Positions 54,962 to 62,887 of a DNA stretch of 64,000 bases are shown here, piece after piece. The notes beneath the pieces were generated by a model, which was not told the origin of the DNA, made no database searches, and was given only the letters and a program-made list of their open reading frames with translations. How positions within the stretch are numbered: the first letter of the stretch is position 1; each line of letters begins with the position of its first letter. The position numbers and the translations under genes were made by a program. The DNA is taken from NCBI RefSeq assembly GCF_026626745.1, contig NZ_JAPNJW010000001.1, forward strand, positions 5,254,001 through 5,318,000, in the 5' to 3' direction. This DNA comes from Nannocystis sp. RBIL2. GTDB lineage: Bacteria; Myxococcota_A; Polyangia; Nannocystales; Nannocystaceae.

Positions 54962-55810
54962 TCACCCCTGTTCGAGCGCCGCCTCGATCGCCGACAGGCC
55001 CGCGAGCGCCCCGGCCTCGAGACAGATCTGGCCGTTCGGCACCCACGTGTCGCGCGGGTTGATGCGGATCAGCGTCCCGCCCGAGCGACGCGCGGTGCGC
55101 TCGGCGTGGAAGCGCACCGACGGGATCGCAGTGCCTGCGCCGAGGCACAGCACGGCCATCCGAGCGCGGCGCTGGCTCAGCTCCTCCAGCCATTCTGCCA
55201 GGCGAGCGCGCTGCTCGTTCGCGCGGCTGGAGTCCCAGCCGAGGTCGCCGAACATCAGGATGTTGGGGCGGGCCAGGCCGCCGCAGCGCGGGCACGGAGG
55301 CAGCGGCTCCGCGGCGCGGAGCGTCTCGACATCGACCGACACCGCAGTCTCCGCGGCCGACCACGGCGGCAGGTCGCAGCCTTTCAGACATTGCAGGTGC
55401 AAGATCGATCCGTGGCACTCCTCCACGTGCGACTCCGGGAAGCCCGCGCGCTGGAACTGAGCGTCCACGTTCGACGTGAACACGAACGCCCCTGCGGGCG
55501 CACGGGCGGCCCAGCGCTGGAGCAGCGCGAATCCGGCGTGCGGCGTGGTCGCGCGATAGAGGTTGAGGCGGTGCCCGTAAAAGCCCCACGCGAGCGCTGG
55601 GTCGCTGTAGAACCACCGCGGATCGGCGAGGTCGTGGAACTGGAGCCCGAGCCGGCGGGCCGCCGGATACGCGCGCCAGAAGCCCTCGGGCCCGCGGAAG
55701 TCGGGCAGTCCGGAATCGACGCCCATGCCGGCGCCCGCGCAGATCATGAGGGCGTCCGCCGAGCGCACGGCGGCGGCGGCGCGAGTCGCAGCTTCGACGG
55801 GGTCGTTCAT
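54962..55810 (-). CDS. Sir2-family NAD-dependent protein deacylase
   Basis: This encodes 282 residues from the ATG at 55810; a start 15 codons upstream would include the intergenic palindrome zone. NAD-binding motif GAGMGVDSGLPDFRG (26-40), TSNVD (112-116), catalytic H133 in ECHGS, zinc ligands C141, C145, C173 and C176. The zinc pair CLKGC has an extra residue against the usual CxxC. It removes acetyl or other acyl groups from lysines, or may ADP-ribosylate. Divergent from an unknown 230-residue gene with a palindromic operator between. Confidence 0.9.
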   Translation of the reverse strand: MNDPVEAATRAAAAVRSADALMICAGAGMGVDSGLPDFRGPEGFWRAYPAARRLGLQFHDLADPRWFYSDPALAWGFYGHRLNLYRATTPHAGFALLQRWAARAPAGAFVFTSNVDAQFQRAGFPESHVEECHGSILHLQCLKGCDLPPWSAAETAVSVDVETLRAAEPLPPCPRCGGLARPNILMFGDLGWDSSRANEQRARLAEWLEELSQRRARMAVLCLGAGTAIPSVRFHAERTARRSGGTLIRINPRDTWVPNGQICLEAGALAGLSAIEAALEQG

Positions 55811-55843
55811 GTATACGGAGGGTAAACGCTGCGAAAAAAATAT

Positions 55844-55894
55844 CGAGGGATGCAATCGATGGAGCTGATGATTGCTATCCCTCGTTCGAGGGAT
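55844..55894. promoter_or_regulatory. Palindromic operator between sir2-like and unknown genes
   Basis: ATCCCTCG-TT-CGAGGGAT (55877-55894), a perfect 18-bp palindrome ending two bases before the plus-strand ATG, plus a third CGAGGGAT half-site at 55844-55851. The spacing suggests a regulator controlling both divergent genes, or a 5' RNA hairpin that blocks translation of the plus-strand gene. Confidence 0.65.
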
Positions 55895-55896
55895 CG

Positions 55897-56589
55897 ATGA
55901 GCTTGATCAGCGCCTGGAATCGCCACACGAGCCGCGTCATGGAGCTGGGCTTCGGGGCGTGGCCGCCGTTCTCCCCCGCCGTCCGCCTCGGCGACGTCGG
56001 CGACTTCGACCACGAGCGCTTCGTGACCCACCATTCGCTCGACCGCTGGGGCGCGGATCTGCGCGAATGGCCGACGATCGTCACCCCCATAGGCCCGTCC
56101 GACTTCTCGGCCGGCGCCGAGCTGCGGCGCGAATCGACGCGCGGCGACGACTTCGTGGTCGGCCCCGACGGCGTGCGCGTCCCCGTCGAGGACGAGGCCG
56201 AAGTGCTGTTCGCCGGCGACGACACCTTTGTGTGCCGCGTGGCCGCCTACACGGTCGTCCGCTACGACCGGCTCGACGAGCTCGCGGCGCTCCTGTGGTC
56301 GCGCGCCCGCCAGCGCGGCGACGCCCCGTCGCACCTGGTCCACACCGTCCTCCAGGCCCAGGAGGGCTACTTCGCCGGCGTCAGCCGCGGCGACGCGCGC
56401 CTGCGGCTCCTCGGCGCCGCCACCGAGGCGCTGACGATCGGCCGCGTCTCGCTCGGCTTCGGCTGGGGTCCGTCGCGCCACGTCCACGTGCGCGCCGTCC
56501 AGCCCGACGGTGACCCCGCCGGCAACGGCCTGTTCGCCTATCGCACGATCCGCTGGGAGCCGGACGGCCGGCCGCAGCGCGATCGCTGA
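55897..56589 (+). CDS. Protein of unknown function, divergent from Sir2
   Basis: This encodes 230 residues, no signal peptide or membrane helix. N-terminus ISAWNRHTSRVMELGFGAWPPFS, middle acidic stretch VPVEDEAEVLFAGDD, C-terminus RVSLGFGWGPSRHVHVRAVQPDG. It looks like a mostly beta globular protein. I recognise no family. The shared operator with the Sir2 gene suggests a linked role; a substrate, partner or antagonist of the deacylase are possible, none shown. Confidence 0.7.
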   Translation: MSLISAWNRHTSRVMELGFGAWPPFSPAVRLGDVGDFDHERFVTHHSLDRWGADLREWPTIVTPIGPSDFSAGAELRRESTRGDDFVVGPDGVRVPVEDEAEVLFAGDDTFVCRVAAYTVVRYDRLDELAALLWSRARQRGDAPSHLVHTVLQAQEGYFAGVSRGDARLRLLGAATEALTIGRVSLGFGWGPSRHVHVRAVQPDGDPAGNGLFAYRTIRWEPDGRPQRDR

Positions 56590-56607
56590 GCCGGCGGCGC
56601 GTCTCGA

Positions 56608-56627
56608 CCTGTCCCTACAGCCAGGTC
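56608..56627. repeat. TGTCC-type palindromic element (between convergent genes)
   Basis: ACCTGTCC-CTAC-AGCCAGGT: outer arms ACCTG/CAGGT intact. It fills the 44-base gap between the stops at 56589 and 56634, a likely place for a two-way terminator. Confidence 0.6.
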
Positions 56628-56633
56628 AGCGCG

Positions 56634-57878
56634 TCAGCGCCCGGCCTCGGGCCGCGCCTCGTGGACCCGCGCCAGCACCATGAGGCACACCAGCACCACC
56701 AGAAGCGCCGACGAACCCATCGGCGCGCGCGGACCTATCACCTCGAACAGCACGCCGGCGATCATCGGGCCGGCGATCCGCCCGAGCGCGCCGGCCGACT
56801 GGGCGAGGCCGGCGTTGATGCCCTGATTCTCGCTGGTGCTGTTGCGCGACACCAGCGCCGACATGCTCGGCATGATGAGGCCGTTGCCGCCGGCGATGAA
56901 GAACCCGCCGAGCACCACGAACAGCCACGACGGCGAGGCGCACAGCAGCACGAAGCCGGTGGTGCTCAGCGTCAGGCCGAGGGCCAGCGAGCGGCGCTCG
57001 CCGATCGTCGACACCGCGCGGCCGACGATGAAGCCCTGGAACAGGACGATGACGGTGCCGATGAACGCGAAGTAGCGGCCGTTCTCCTGCTCGCCCCAGC
57101 CGAAGCAGGCCTCGGCGAACAGGGCGAAGGTCGCCTCCATCGCCGCGAACGCGCAGAAGAAGCTGAAGTACACCGCGACCATCACGCCGATCTGGCTGCG
57201 CCAGAACGCCGGGTCGCGCGCCACCGCCAGCAGCGACGGGCGCGGCGGCGGCGGCCCGGCGACGGCGGCCGCGCGCGGGCGGTGGCTCTCGGGCAGCCAC
57301 ATCACCGCCATGAGGAAGTTGAGCAGGCTCAGCGCGGCGCCGACGAAGAACGGGAACTGCGGCCAGTCGGCGCGCGCCAGCAGGCCGCCGAGCGACGGGC
57401 CGACGATGAAGCCGAGGCCGACCGCGGTGCCCATCATGCCCATGTAGCGGGCGCGCTGGTGCGGCGGCACGCGGTCGGCCACGTATGCGTGCGCCGTCGA
57501 CACGTTGGCGTTGCACACCCCGCTGATCGTGCGCGACAGGAACAGCATCCACAGCGCCTGCGCGAACCCGAGGGTCAGCATCGCCATCGTGCTGCCGGCG
57601 ATCGAGATCAGCATCACCGGGCGCCTGCCGTGACGATCGCTGAGGCGGCCGAGCACCGGCGACATCACGAACTGGGCCGCCGAGTAGGCCGTCGCCAGCA
57701 ACGCGATCAGGCCCTCCGAGGCGCCGGTGCTCTTGGCGTAGAAGGGCAGCACCGGGATGACGATCCCGAACGACACCAGGTCGAGGAAGAGCGTGAACCA
57801 CACCGTCGCCAGCGCCCGCGAATGGCCCGACGGCGGCGGCTCTGCGGGCGGTGACGCGAATTCGGCGGCGGTCGTCAT
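56634..57878 (-). CDS. MFS transporter (DHA1/TetA-like)
   Basis: This encodes 414 residues from the ATG at 57878, with TAGGCT 13 bases upstream. Twelve membrane helices. The major facilitator motif A is GRLSDRHGRRPVM after helix 2. SRTISGVCNANVSTAHAYVAD and GPSLGGLLAR (motif C-like, drug:H+ antiporter) follow. A likely proton-driven exporter of a small molecule or drug. The central cytoplasmic loop is Pro-rich (GPPPPRPS). Confidence 0.9.
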   Translation of the reverse strand: MTTAAEFASPPAEPPPSGHSRALATVWFTLFLDLVSFGIVIPVLPFYAKSTGASEGLIALLATAYSAAQFVMSPVLGRLSDRHGRRPVMLISIAGSTMAMLTLGFAQALWMLFLSRTISGVCNANVSTAHAYVADRVPPHQRARYMGMMGTAVGLGFIVGPSLGGLLARADWPQFPFFVGAALSLLNFLMAVMWLPESHRPRAAAVAGPPPPRPSLLAVARDPAFWRSQIGVMVAVYFSFFCAFAAMEATFALFAEACFGWGEQENGRYFAFIGTVIVLFQGFIVGRAVSTIGERRSLALGLTLSTTGFVLLCASPSWLFVVLGGFFIAGGNGLIMPSMSALVSRNSTSENQGINAGLAQSAGALGRIAGPMIAGVLFEVIGPRAPMGSSALLVVLVCLMVLARVHEARPEAGR

Positions 57879-57920
57879 CGAGGGCCGCAAAAGCCTACCG
57901 CGTCGGCGCGCGCTTGTCCC

Positions 57921-58880
57921 TCACGCACGCGGCTGCGACGCGATCGATCGCAGCCCGCGGAGCGCGCCCGGGCTGCCGAGCGCGGCGAAGAATTCGTCGG
58001 CGTCGTCACGCGGCCCGCCCCAGCGCGTGTGCGCGTGTAGGTCGAGCGCGCCGAGCGGGACCGCGTCGTGAAGCCGCACCAGCGCGCGCGCGAGGAAGGC
58101 CGCCTCGCGCCCGGCCTCGAGCTTGGCCGCGAGCCCCTTGGCCCCGCGCAGCGGCAGCGCGGCGACCCGCCCGAGCGAATCATAAAGCGCGTCGAGATCG
58201 CCGAACGCGGCGATGAGGGCCTGCGCGGCCTTCGGCCCGACCCCTGGGACCCCGGGCACGTTGTCGCTGGTGTCGCCCACCAGCGCCAGGTAGTCGACCA
58301 CCTGCGACGGTCGCACGCCCATCCGCTGCAGCACGCCGGCCGCGTCGCAGGTCGCCTGCGTGCGCGGGTCCTCGAGCACCACCCCCGGCGCCTCGTCGCG
58401 CACCAGCTGGCACAGGTCCTTGTCGACGCTGAACAGCCGCGTGCGCAGACCGGCGGCCGCCGCGCTGCGAGCGAGCGTGGCCATCAGGTCGTCGGCCTCG
58501 AAGTCGGGCACGCTCAACGCCACGAACCCGGCCGCCGCGCCGAACTGCCGCGCCAGCTCGAACTGCGGCGCCAGGTCGGGCGGCGGCTCACCGCGGTTGG
58601 CCTTGTAGCGCGGGTCGATGCGGTTGCGGAACGTGAACCGACCCGCGTCGTACACCAGCACCACCCGCTCCGGCGCCCGCCGCAGCAGCCCGCGCAGCAG
58701 GTGCCCGAGCCCCAGCACCGCCCCCACGTGCTCGCCCGCCGGCGACAGCCGGGCCGGCATCCCGTAGTAGGCGCGGAACAGCAGCGCGGTCGCGTCGATC
58801 ACCCACACCTCGGGACATGCTCTCGGGGACATGCCCTCGAGGGCATGCCCGATCGGCAATGTCCCCAGAGAGAGGCTCAT
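57921..58880 (-). CDS. Stand-alone 5'-3' exonuclease (PolI N-terminal/ExoIX-like)
   Basis: This encodes 319 residues. The PIN-like nuclease domain begins EVWVIDATALLFRAYYG and continues with YDAGRFTFRNRIDPRYKANR, VPDFEADDLMATLA, VDKDLCQLV and VALVGDTSDNVPGVPGVGPKAA (helix-hairpin-helix). The acidic metal ligands of the Taq/ExoIX group are visible. It should remove 5' flaps and RNA primers. The first 22 residues (TLPIGHALEGMSPRACP) come from a TGTCC/GGCATGCC palindrome cluster and do not belong to the fold; a shorter start is possible. ATG overlaps the stop of the AAA+ gene (ATGA). Confidence 0.9.
   Translation of the reverse strand: MSLSLGTLPIGHALEGMSPRACPEVWVIDATALLFRAYYGMPARLSPAGEHVGAVLGLGHLLRGLLRRAPERVVLVYDAGRFTFRNRIDPRYKANRGEPPPDLAPQFELARQFGAAAGFVALSVPDFEADDLMATLARSAAAAGLRTRLFSVDKDLCQLVRDEAPGVVLEDPRTQATCDAAGVLQRMGVRPSQVVDYLALVGDTSDNVPGVPGVGPKAAQALIAAFGDLDALYDSLGRVAALPLRGAKGLAAKLEAGREAAFLARALVRLHDAVPLGALDLHAHTRWGGPRDDADEFFAALGSPGALRGLRSIASQPRA
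58811..58867. repeat. Palindrome cluster encoding the nuclease N-terminus
   Basis: GGGACATGC-TCTC-GGGGACATGCC-CTCGA-GGGCATGCC-GATC-GGCAATGTCCCC: chained arms including a variant TGCCC/GGGCA that kept base pairing by compensatory change. Confidence 0.7.
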
Positions 58881-60586
58881 TCGCCGACGATCTCCCGCGC
58901 CGCGGCCGCGGCCGCGCGGGCGGTCGCGGCCCGCCCGGCGTTGAGCTGCTGGACCATCGCCTCGACCTCGCGCTCGAACCGGTCCTTGGCCTCGCGCTCC
59001 TCGGCCTCGCGGTGGAAGCTGACGTAGTCGGCGATCTCCCGCCGCACCCCGGCGATGTCGACGCGGCGCGACAGCTCGTGGATGAGCTGCTTGCGGCGGT
59101 CGTAGTCGGCGCGGAAGTACTCGTCGGGGTACTCGAAGTCCTGCACGTAGGCGCGGATGTTGTTGGCCACGCTCTCGACCGAGCGGCCGCTGAGGTCGGC
59201 CTTGACCAGGTCGGCGCCGACCTCGGCCCAGCCCGCTTCCTCGCCGTGGGCGACGAACGGGCGCACATCGCCGAGCAGCACGTCGCGCAGCAGGTGGACG
59301 TAGTCGTCGGCGGTGGTCGGCCCGCGCACCGTGAACGGGTTCTGGGCGATCCGCGAGCGCGTCGCCTCGTCCATCTGCATGTAGTTGGCGTCGCAGATCA
59401 TGAACCACTTGCCGTCCTTCGGGATCAGCGTGCCGTCGAAGATCCCGAACACCGCGCCGAGGTTGTTCTTCTCCTCCGAGCGCAGGTCGCCCGACCCACG
59501 CGAGGCGAACGCGGTGTCGATGTCGGGCCAATAGACCCCGCACACGCCCTCGAACCCGTAGACCTCCTCCTTGAAGATCTTCACCAGCGTCGCCGCGCTG
59601 GCGTTCTGGTACGACGAGGCCCAGTCGGTGCGGCGGATGACCTTGAAGCGGGCCGGGACGTCGCGCTGCTTGCAGAAGTCGAGGAAGTAGTTGCCGATCG
59701 CGTGGGCGGTGATCGTCTTGCCGCAGCCGGGCCGGCCGAGGCCGAACAGCACGGGGTTCAGCTGCTTCGGCCCGCGCCTGGCCTTGAGGTCATACGCGGC
59801 GACGTCGCGCGCCAGCTTGAGACCGGCCTGCAGGTACTCCTGGTTGCCGACGATGTCCTGCAGCTTGACCGGCTTGAGGTCGCTGGCCGGGCCCTCGGCG
59901 CCGCGCGCCGAAAAGCCCTCGTAGCGCAGCTCGCCGACCACCACCTTGCGCTGGGCCAGGGCCACGCCGAACGGCCGCAGGCGCCCGGCGTGGGTCAGCC
60001 GCCGCAGCGCGCCTGCCAGCTGCAGCACGAACGCGTGCAGCGTCGTCACCACCCACACCTCGCGCTCGTCGAGCCGCGGCGCGGTGGCGCCCGGCTGCCG
60101 CTGGGCCTGGACCTCGAGGTACTTGCCGGCCATCGCAAGCGCGCTCTTGACCGCCTCCCGAGCTGGCCTAACGAGCAGGTCCTCGAGGCCATCCGACTCG
60201 AGCTCGCCGTGGACCTCCGGCGTCGGCGCGACCAGGGCCAGCCGCGGCGCCGCCGCGTCGCCGAGGACCGTCAGGGTGAACGCGCCGACGAACATCCGCT
60301 GGTCGCGGGTCGGCTCCGGCAGCGCCAGCGAGCCGGCGCGCGCGATGTCCTCGAGCAGCGCGGCGTGCAGCGCCTCGCCGGCCTGCAGCGCCAGATCGGC
60401 CGCCTCGATCGCCGCGTCGAGCGCCCGCAGGCTCACCACGGTGTGCCCGAACGGCGCGCGCACCAGCTTGTGCAGGGCGGCCGCCAGACCTGACTCTTTG
60501 ACCAGGTCGCGCGCGGCGGCGCGATCGAAGCCGCCGGCCGGCGGTGTGACGAGCAGCGGGGGGAAGGTCGAGGCGCTCGCGGTCAT
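58877..60586 (-). CDS. AAA+ ATPase of unknown class
   Basis: This encodes 569 residues from the ATG at 60586, with TAGGCT eight bases upstream. The N-terminal half (about 1-230) is a helical domain without known family. The AAA+ module has GNQEYLQAGLKLARDV, Walker A GLGRPGCGKT (about 265-274), Walker B GVYWPDIDTAF, sensor-1 FMICDANYMQMD, and arginine finger region DEATRSRIAQNPF. A C-terminal coiled coil (about 520-565) is rich in Glu/Arg/Ala. Walker B has DID rather than DE, which may slow ATP hydrolysis. It is translationally coupled to a 5' nuclease gene, suggesting a role in DNA processing. Confidence 0.8.
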   Translation of the reverse strand: MTASASTFPPLLVTPPAGGFDRAAARDLVKESGLAAALHKLVRAPFGHTVVSLRALDAAIEAADLALQAGEALHAALLEDIARAGSLALPEPTRDQRMFVGAFTLTVLGDAAAPRLALVAPTPEVHGELESDGLEDLLVRPAREAVKSALAMAGKYLEVQAQRQPGATAPRLDEREVWVVTTLHAFVLQLAGALRRLTHAGRLRPFGVALAQRKVVVGELRYEGFSARGAEGPASDLKPVKLQDIVGNQEYLQAGLKLARDVAAYDLKARRGPKQLNPVLFGLGRPGCGKTITAHAIGNYFLDFCKQRDVPARFKVIRRTDWASSYQNASAATLVKIFKEEVYGFEGVCGVYWPDIDTAFASRGSGDLRSEEKNNLGAVFGIFDGTLIPKDGKWFMICDANYMQMDEATRSRIAQNPFTVRGPTTADDYVHLLRDVLLGDVRPFVAHGEEAGWAEVGADLVKADLSGRSVESVANNIRAYVQDFEYPDEYFRADYDRRKQLIHELSRRVDIAGVRREIADYVSFHREAEEREAKDRFEREVEAMVQQLNAGRAATARAAAAAAREIVGE

Positions 60587-60594
60587 GCGCCGCG

Positions 60595-60600
60595 AGCCTA
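60595..60600 (-). promoter_or_regulatory. -10 box, leaderless type
   Basis: TAGGCT eight bases before the ATG of the AAA+ gene. Confidence 0.45.
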
Positions 60601-60739
60601 CCAGGCCCGCGCGGCCGGGGTGCGCGCGCGACTGCGCCTGCGGCCGGCGCTGCCGCCGGGGCGAATCGAGGTCGAGCGCCCACGCGCATCCACGCAGGGG
60701 CCTGCGGCGGACGGCCCCCCTGGACCCGGCCGCCGCTGC

Positions 60740-60745
60740 TACCGT
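60740..60745 (+). promoter_or_regulatory. -10 box, leaderless type
   Basis: TACCGT five bases before the ATG at 60751. Confidence 0.4.
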
Positions 60746-60750
60746 GCGGC

Positions 60751-61950
60751 ATGGCCTACGCTTACTCACCCTTCGAATTCCCGTGGCGCAGCCCGCTCGC
60801 GCCGTTGCTCTCGGCGCTGGTGGCAGGCTGCGCGCCGACCGACGGCCCGACCTCGGCGTCCTCCTCGACCACTACACCCGCCGGCGGGGACTGCTATTAC
60901 GTCGACGAGATCGTCCTGACCCCGGAAGAATACGCGCTCTGGTCGATGGGCATCGACCCGAACGAGGTCAGCCCGACCACCGGCGCCACCGACTCCGACG
61001 CCACCACCGCGGGCGACGCCACGGATTCCACCACCGCGAGCACAGGCACCGAATCCGGCGACTCCACCGATTCCGGCACTGCGAACACCGGCGATTCCAC
61101 CGACTCCGGCGATTCCACGTCCGCGGGCAGCACCACTACCGGCGGCGTCATGTACGGGGACGCGCTGATCTGCGAGCGCGTCTGCGAGGGCTCGGTAAGT
61201 GACACCGGAGGCCCCGAGCGGTCCGACTTGACGTGCTCGATCACCCCGACCGGCGAGAACTACACCGTGAATTGCAAATGGCCCGCCTCCTGCGGCGGAC
61301 GCGGTCACGCCTGCGTGCGCTCGCGGAGCGCCGGCGAGGGGCCCGACGCCGGGGCGCAGTGGCTCGCGCGTGCCGCTCACGACGAGGCCGCCTCGGTGCA
61401 TGCCTTCGCGGCCCTCGCCGCCGAGCTCGCGCGCCTCGGTGCGCCCGCCGAGCTGCTCGCCGCGCTCGCCGAGGCCGCCCGCGACGAGGAGCGCCACGCA
61501 GCGCAGGTGACCGCGCTGGCGCGACGTCGCGGCGCCGAGCTCGTCGCGCCGGTGATCGCCGAGGTGCCGCCGCGCGACCTGCTAGCCCTGGCAGTCGAGA
61601 ACGCGATCGAGGGCTGCGTGTACGAGACCTGGGCCGCTTTGGTCGCCACCCATCAGGCCCGCGCCGCCCAGGGCCCGGAGCTGCGGGCGGTGTTCGCCGC
61701 GATCGCCGCCGACGAGGCGCGGCACGCCGATCTGGCGTGGGCGCTCGACACCTGGCTCTCGGGACAGCTCGACGACGCCGGCCGGCGAGCTGTCGCTGCC
61801 GCGCGACGGGCCGCAGCGAACGCCCTCGCCGACGCCCTCGCCGACGCCCCGGAGCAGGCCGAGCTGCTCGCCCTCGGCCTGCCCTCGCCGCGCGCCGCCG
61901 TGCAGCTGTGCGCCGGCCTCGACGCCGCCTTGTGGTCGCAGGCCGCGTGA
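60751..61950 (+). CDS. Lipoprotein with ferritin-like di-iron domain
   Basis: This encodes 399 residues. The lipoprotein signal ends LVAGC (C27). A Ser/Thr/Gly/Asp linker (about 73-132) and a Cys-containing module (C141, C145, C162, C175, C181, C188) follow. The C-terminal four-helix bundle (about 203-395) carries ferritin-like ligands: E212, ExxH at E246-H249, E287/E292, and ExxH at E322-H325. That pattern predicts a di-iron centre. A ferritin-like domain on an exported, lipid-anchored protein is unusual; it may act in metal handling or oxidation at the surface, but activity is not shown. Confidence 0.8.
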   Translation: MAYAYSPFEFPWRSPLAPLLSALVAGCAPTDGPTSASSSTTTPAGGDCYYVDEIVLTPEEYALWSMGIDPNEVSPTTGATDSDATTAGDATDSTTASTGTESGDSTDSGTANTGDSTDSGDSTSAGSTTTGGVMYGDALICERVCEGSVSDTGGPERSDLTCSITPTGENYTVNCKWPASCGGRGHACVRSRSAGEGPDAGAQWLARAAHDEAASVHAFAALAAELARLGAPAELLAALAEAARDEERHAAQVTALARRRGAELVAPVIAEVPPRDLLALAVENAIEGCVYETWAALVATHQARAAQGPELRAVFAAIAADEARHADLAWALDTWLSGQLDDAGRRAVAAARRAAANALADALADAPEQAELLALGLPSPRAAVQLCAGLDAALWSQAA

Positions 61951-61962
61951 ACCGGCGCGGGC

Positions 61963-61983
61963 GGACATGTCCCCGAGGACATG
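61963..61983. repeat. TGTCC-N4-GGACA palindromic element (intergenic)
   Basis: GGACATGTCC-CCGA-GGACATG, exact arms, 13 bases after the ferritin-like lipoprotein stop. Confidence 0.8.
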
Positions 61984-62182
61984 GCCCCTCGGTCCGTCGC
62001 GGCCGCTCACCTCGGATCGCCCTGCGCCTGCGAGATCGCGTCGCCGCGGCGCGCGTGCGCTTCACCGCATCCCGCCGGCCGCGCCGGCCTCAGCACGGAC
62101 GCGCGTGCGTCGGCTCCGTGAGCTCGGCCTGCACCTTCACGATGGCCGCGCCTTGGAATTGATTGCGTCGGCGCCCGATCCC

Positions 62183-62713
62183 TCAGGACGCGGCTGTGGC
62201 GCCGGTCTCGGCATTGGCGACGTTGGCTTCGGGCACGTCGATGCGCCAGCGGGCCCGCACGCGCGCGACGACCTCGCCGATGCTGTTGCGGAGCTCGCCG
62301 GTGACCTCGAATTCGTGCGTCCCGGGGCCAGCGGGGACCTGCACCTGGGCCTCGCCGGTGATCGTTCCGCGCGCCTTCTTCACGTACTCCATCGCCAGTT
62401 CGCGGACGATCCCTCGCGCCCCGGGCGGGAGCAGGCTCATCACGGCCAGGCCGGTCACGGCCTCGCCGAGGTTCATCAGCGCGACGGCGTGGACGCAGCG
62501 AAGATGGTTGCGCACGCCCCAGCGGTCGCGCATCTGCACCTTCGCGCGGCCGGCCTCCAGCTCCAGCACCAGCGGCGAGATGCTGCCGGTGTACGGCACC
62601 GCCAGCGAGATGGCGCGCGCGAACAGCTGCTTGCCGAATGTCTTTGCAGACAGGCTCTTCCACATGTCGAGGACGCGGGTCGGGTCGCGCAGCGTGTCGA
62701 TGCCGAGCTTCAT
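62183..62713 (-). CDS. DUF4442 hotdog-fold (thioesterase-like) protein
   Basis: This encodes 176 residues. DUF4442 pattern: IDTLRDPTRVLDMWKSLS, AVPYTGSISPLVLELEAGRAKVQMRDRWGVRNHLRCVHAVALMNLGEAVTGLAVM, and GEAQVQVPAG, the order of the hotdog helix and strands. Related to acyl-CoA thioesterases of the PaaI group; substrate unknown. An in-frame TGTCT-TTGC-AGACA palindrome (62639-62654) encodes LSAKTF. Single gene. Confidence 0.88.
   Translation of the reverse strand: MKLGIDTLRDPTRVLDMWKSLSAKTFGKQLFARAISLAVPYTGSISPLVLELEAGRAKVQMRDRWGVRNHLRCVHAVALMNLGEAVTGLAVMSLLPPGARGIVRELAMEYVKKARGTITGEAQVQVPAGPGTHEFEVTGELRNSIGEVVARVRARWRIDVPEANVANAETGATAAS
62639..62654. repeat. TGTCC-type palindromic element, compensated arms (in CDS)
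   Basis: TGTCT-TTGC-AGACA: both arms changed so that the five-base stem is kept. Confidence 0.55.
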
Positions 62714-62887
62714 GGGCGCGCAGTGTGTTGCCGAAGCCCCGGGCGAGTCAACGCGCGCGCCCCCGCGCGCCCTCGCCGCCTCGCGCGCATGGGAGTCCGG
62801 TCACCGTGCGCAAAGGCGGGCGCGCACGATCGGCGGTTGCCGGGCACCACGGCATTGTGGATTATGCCCCCCAACCGAGACAGAACG

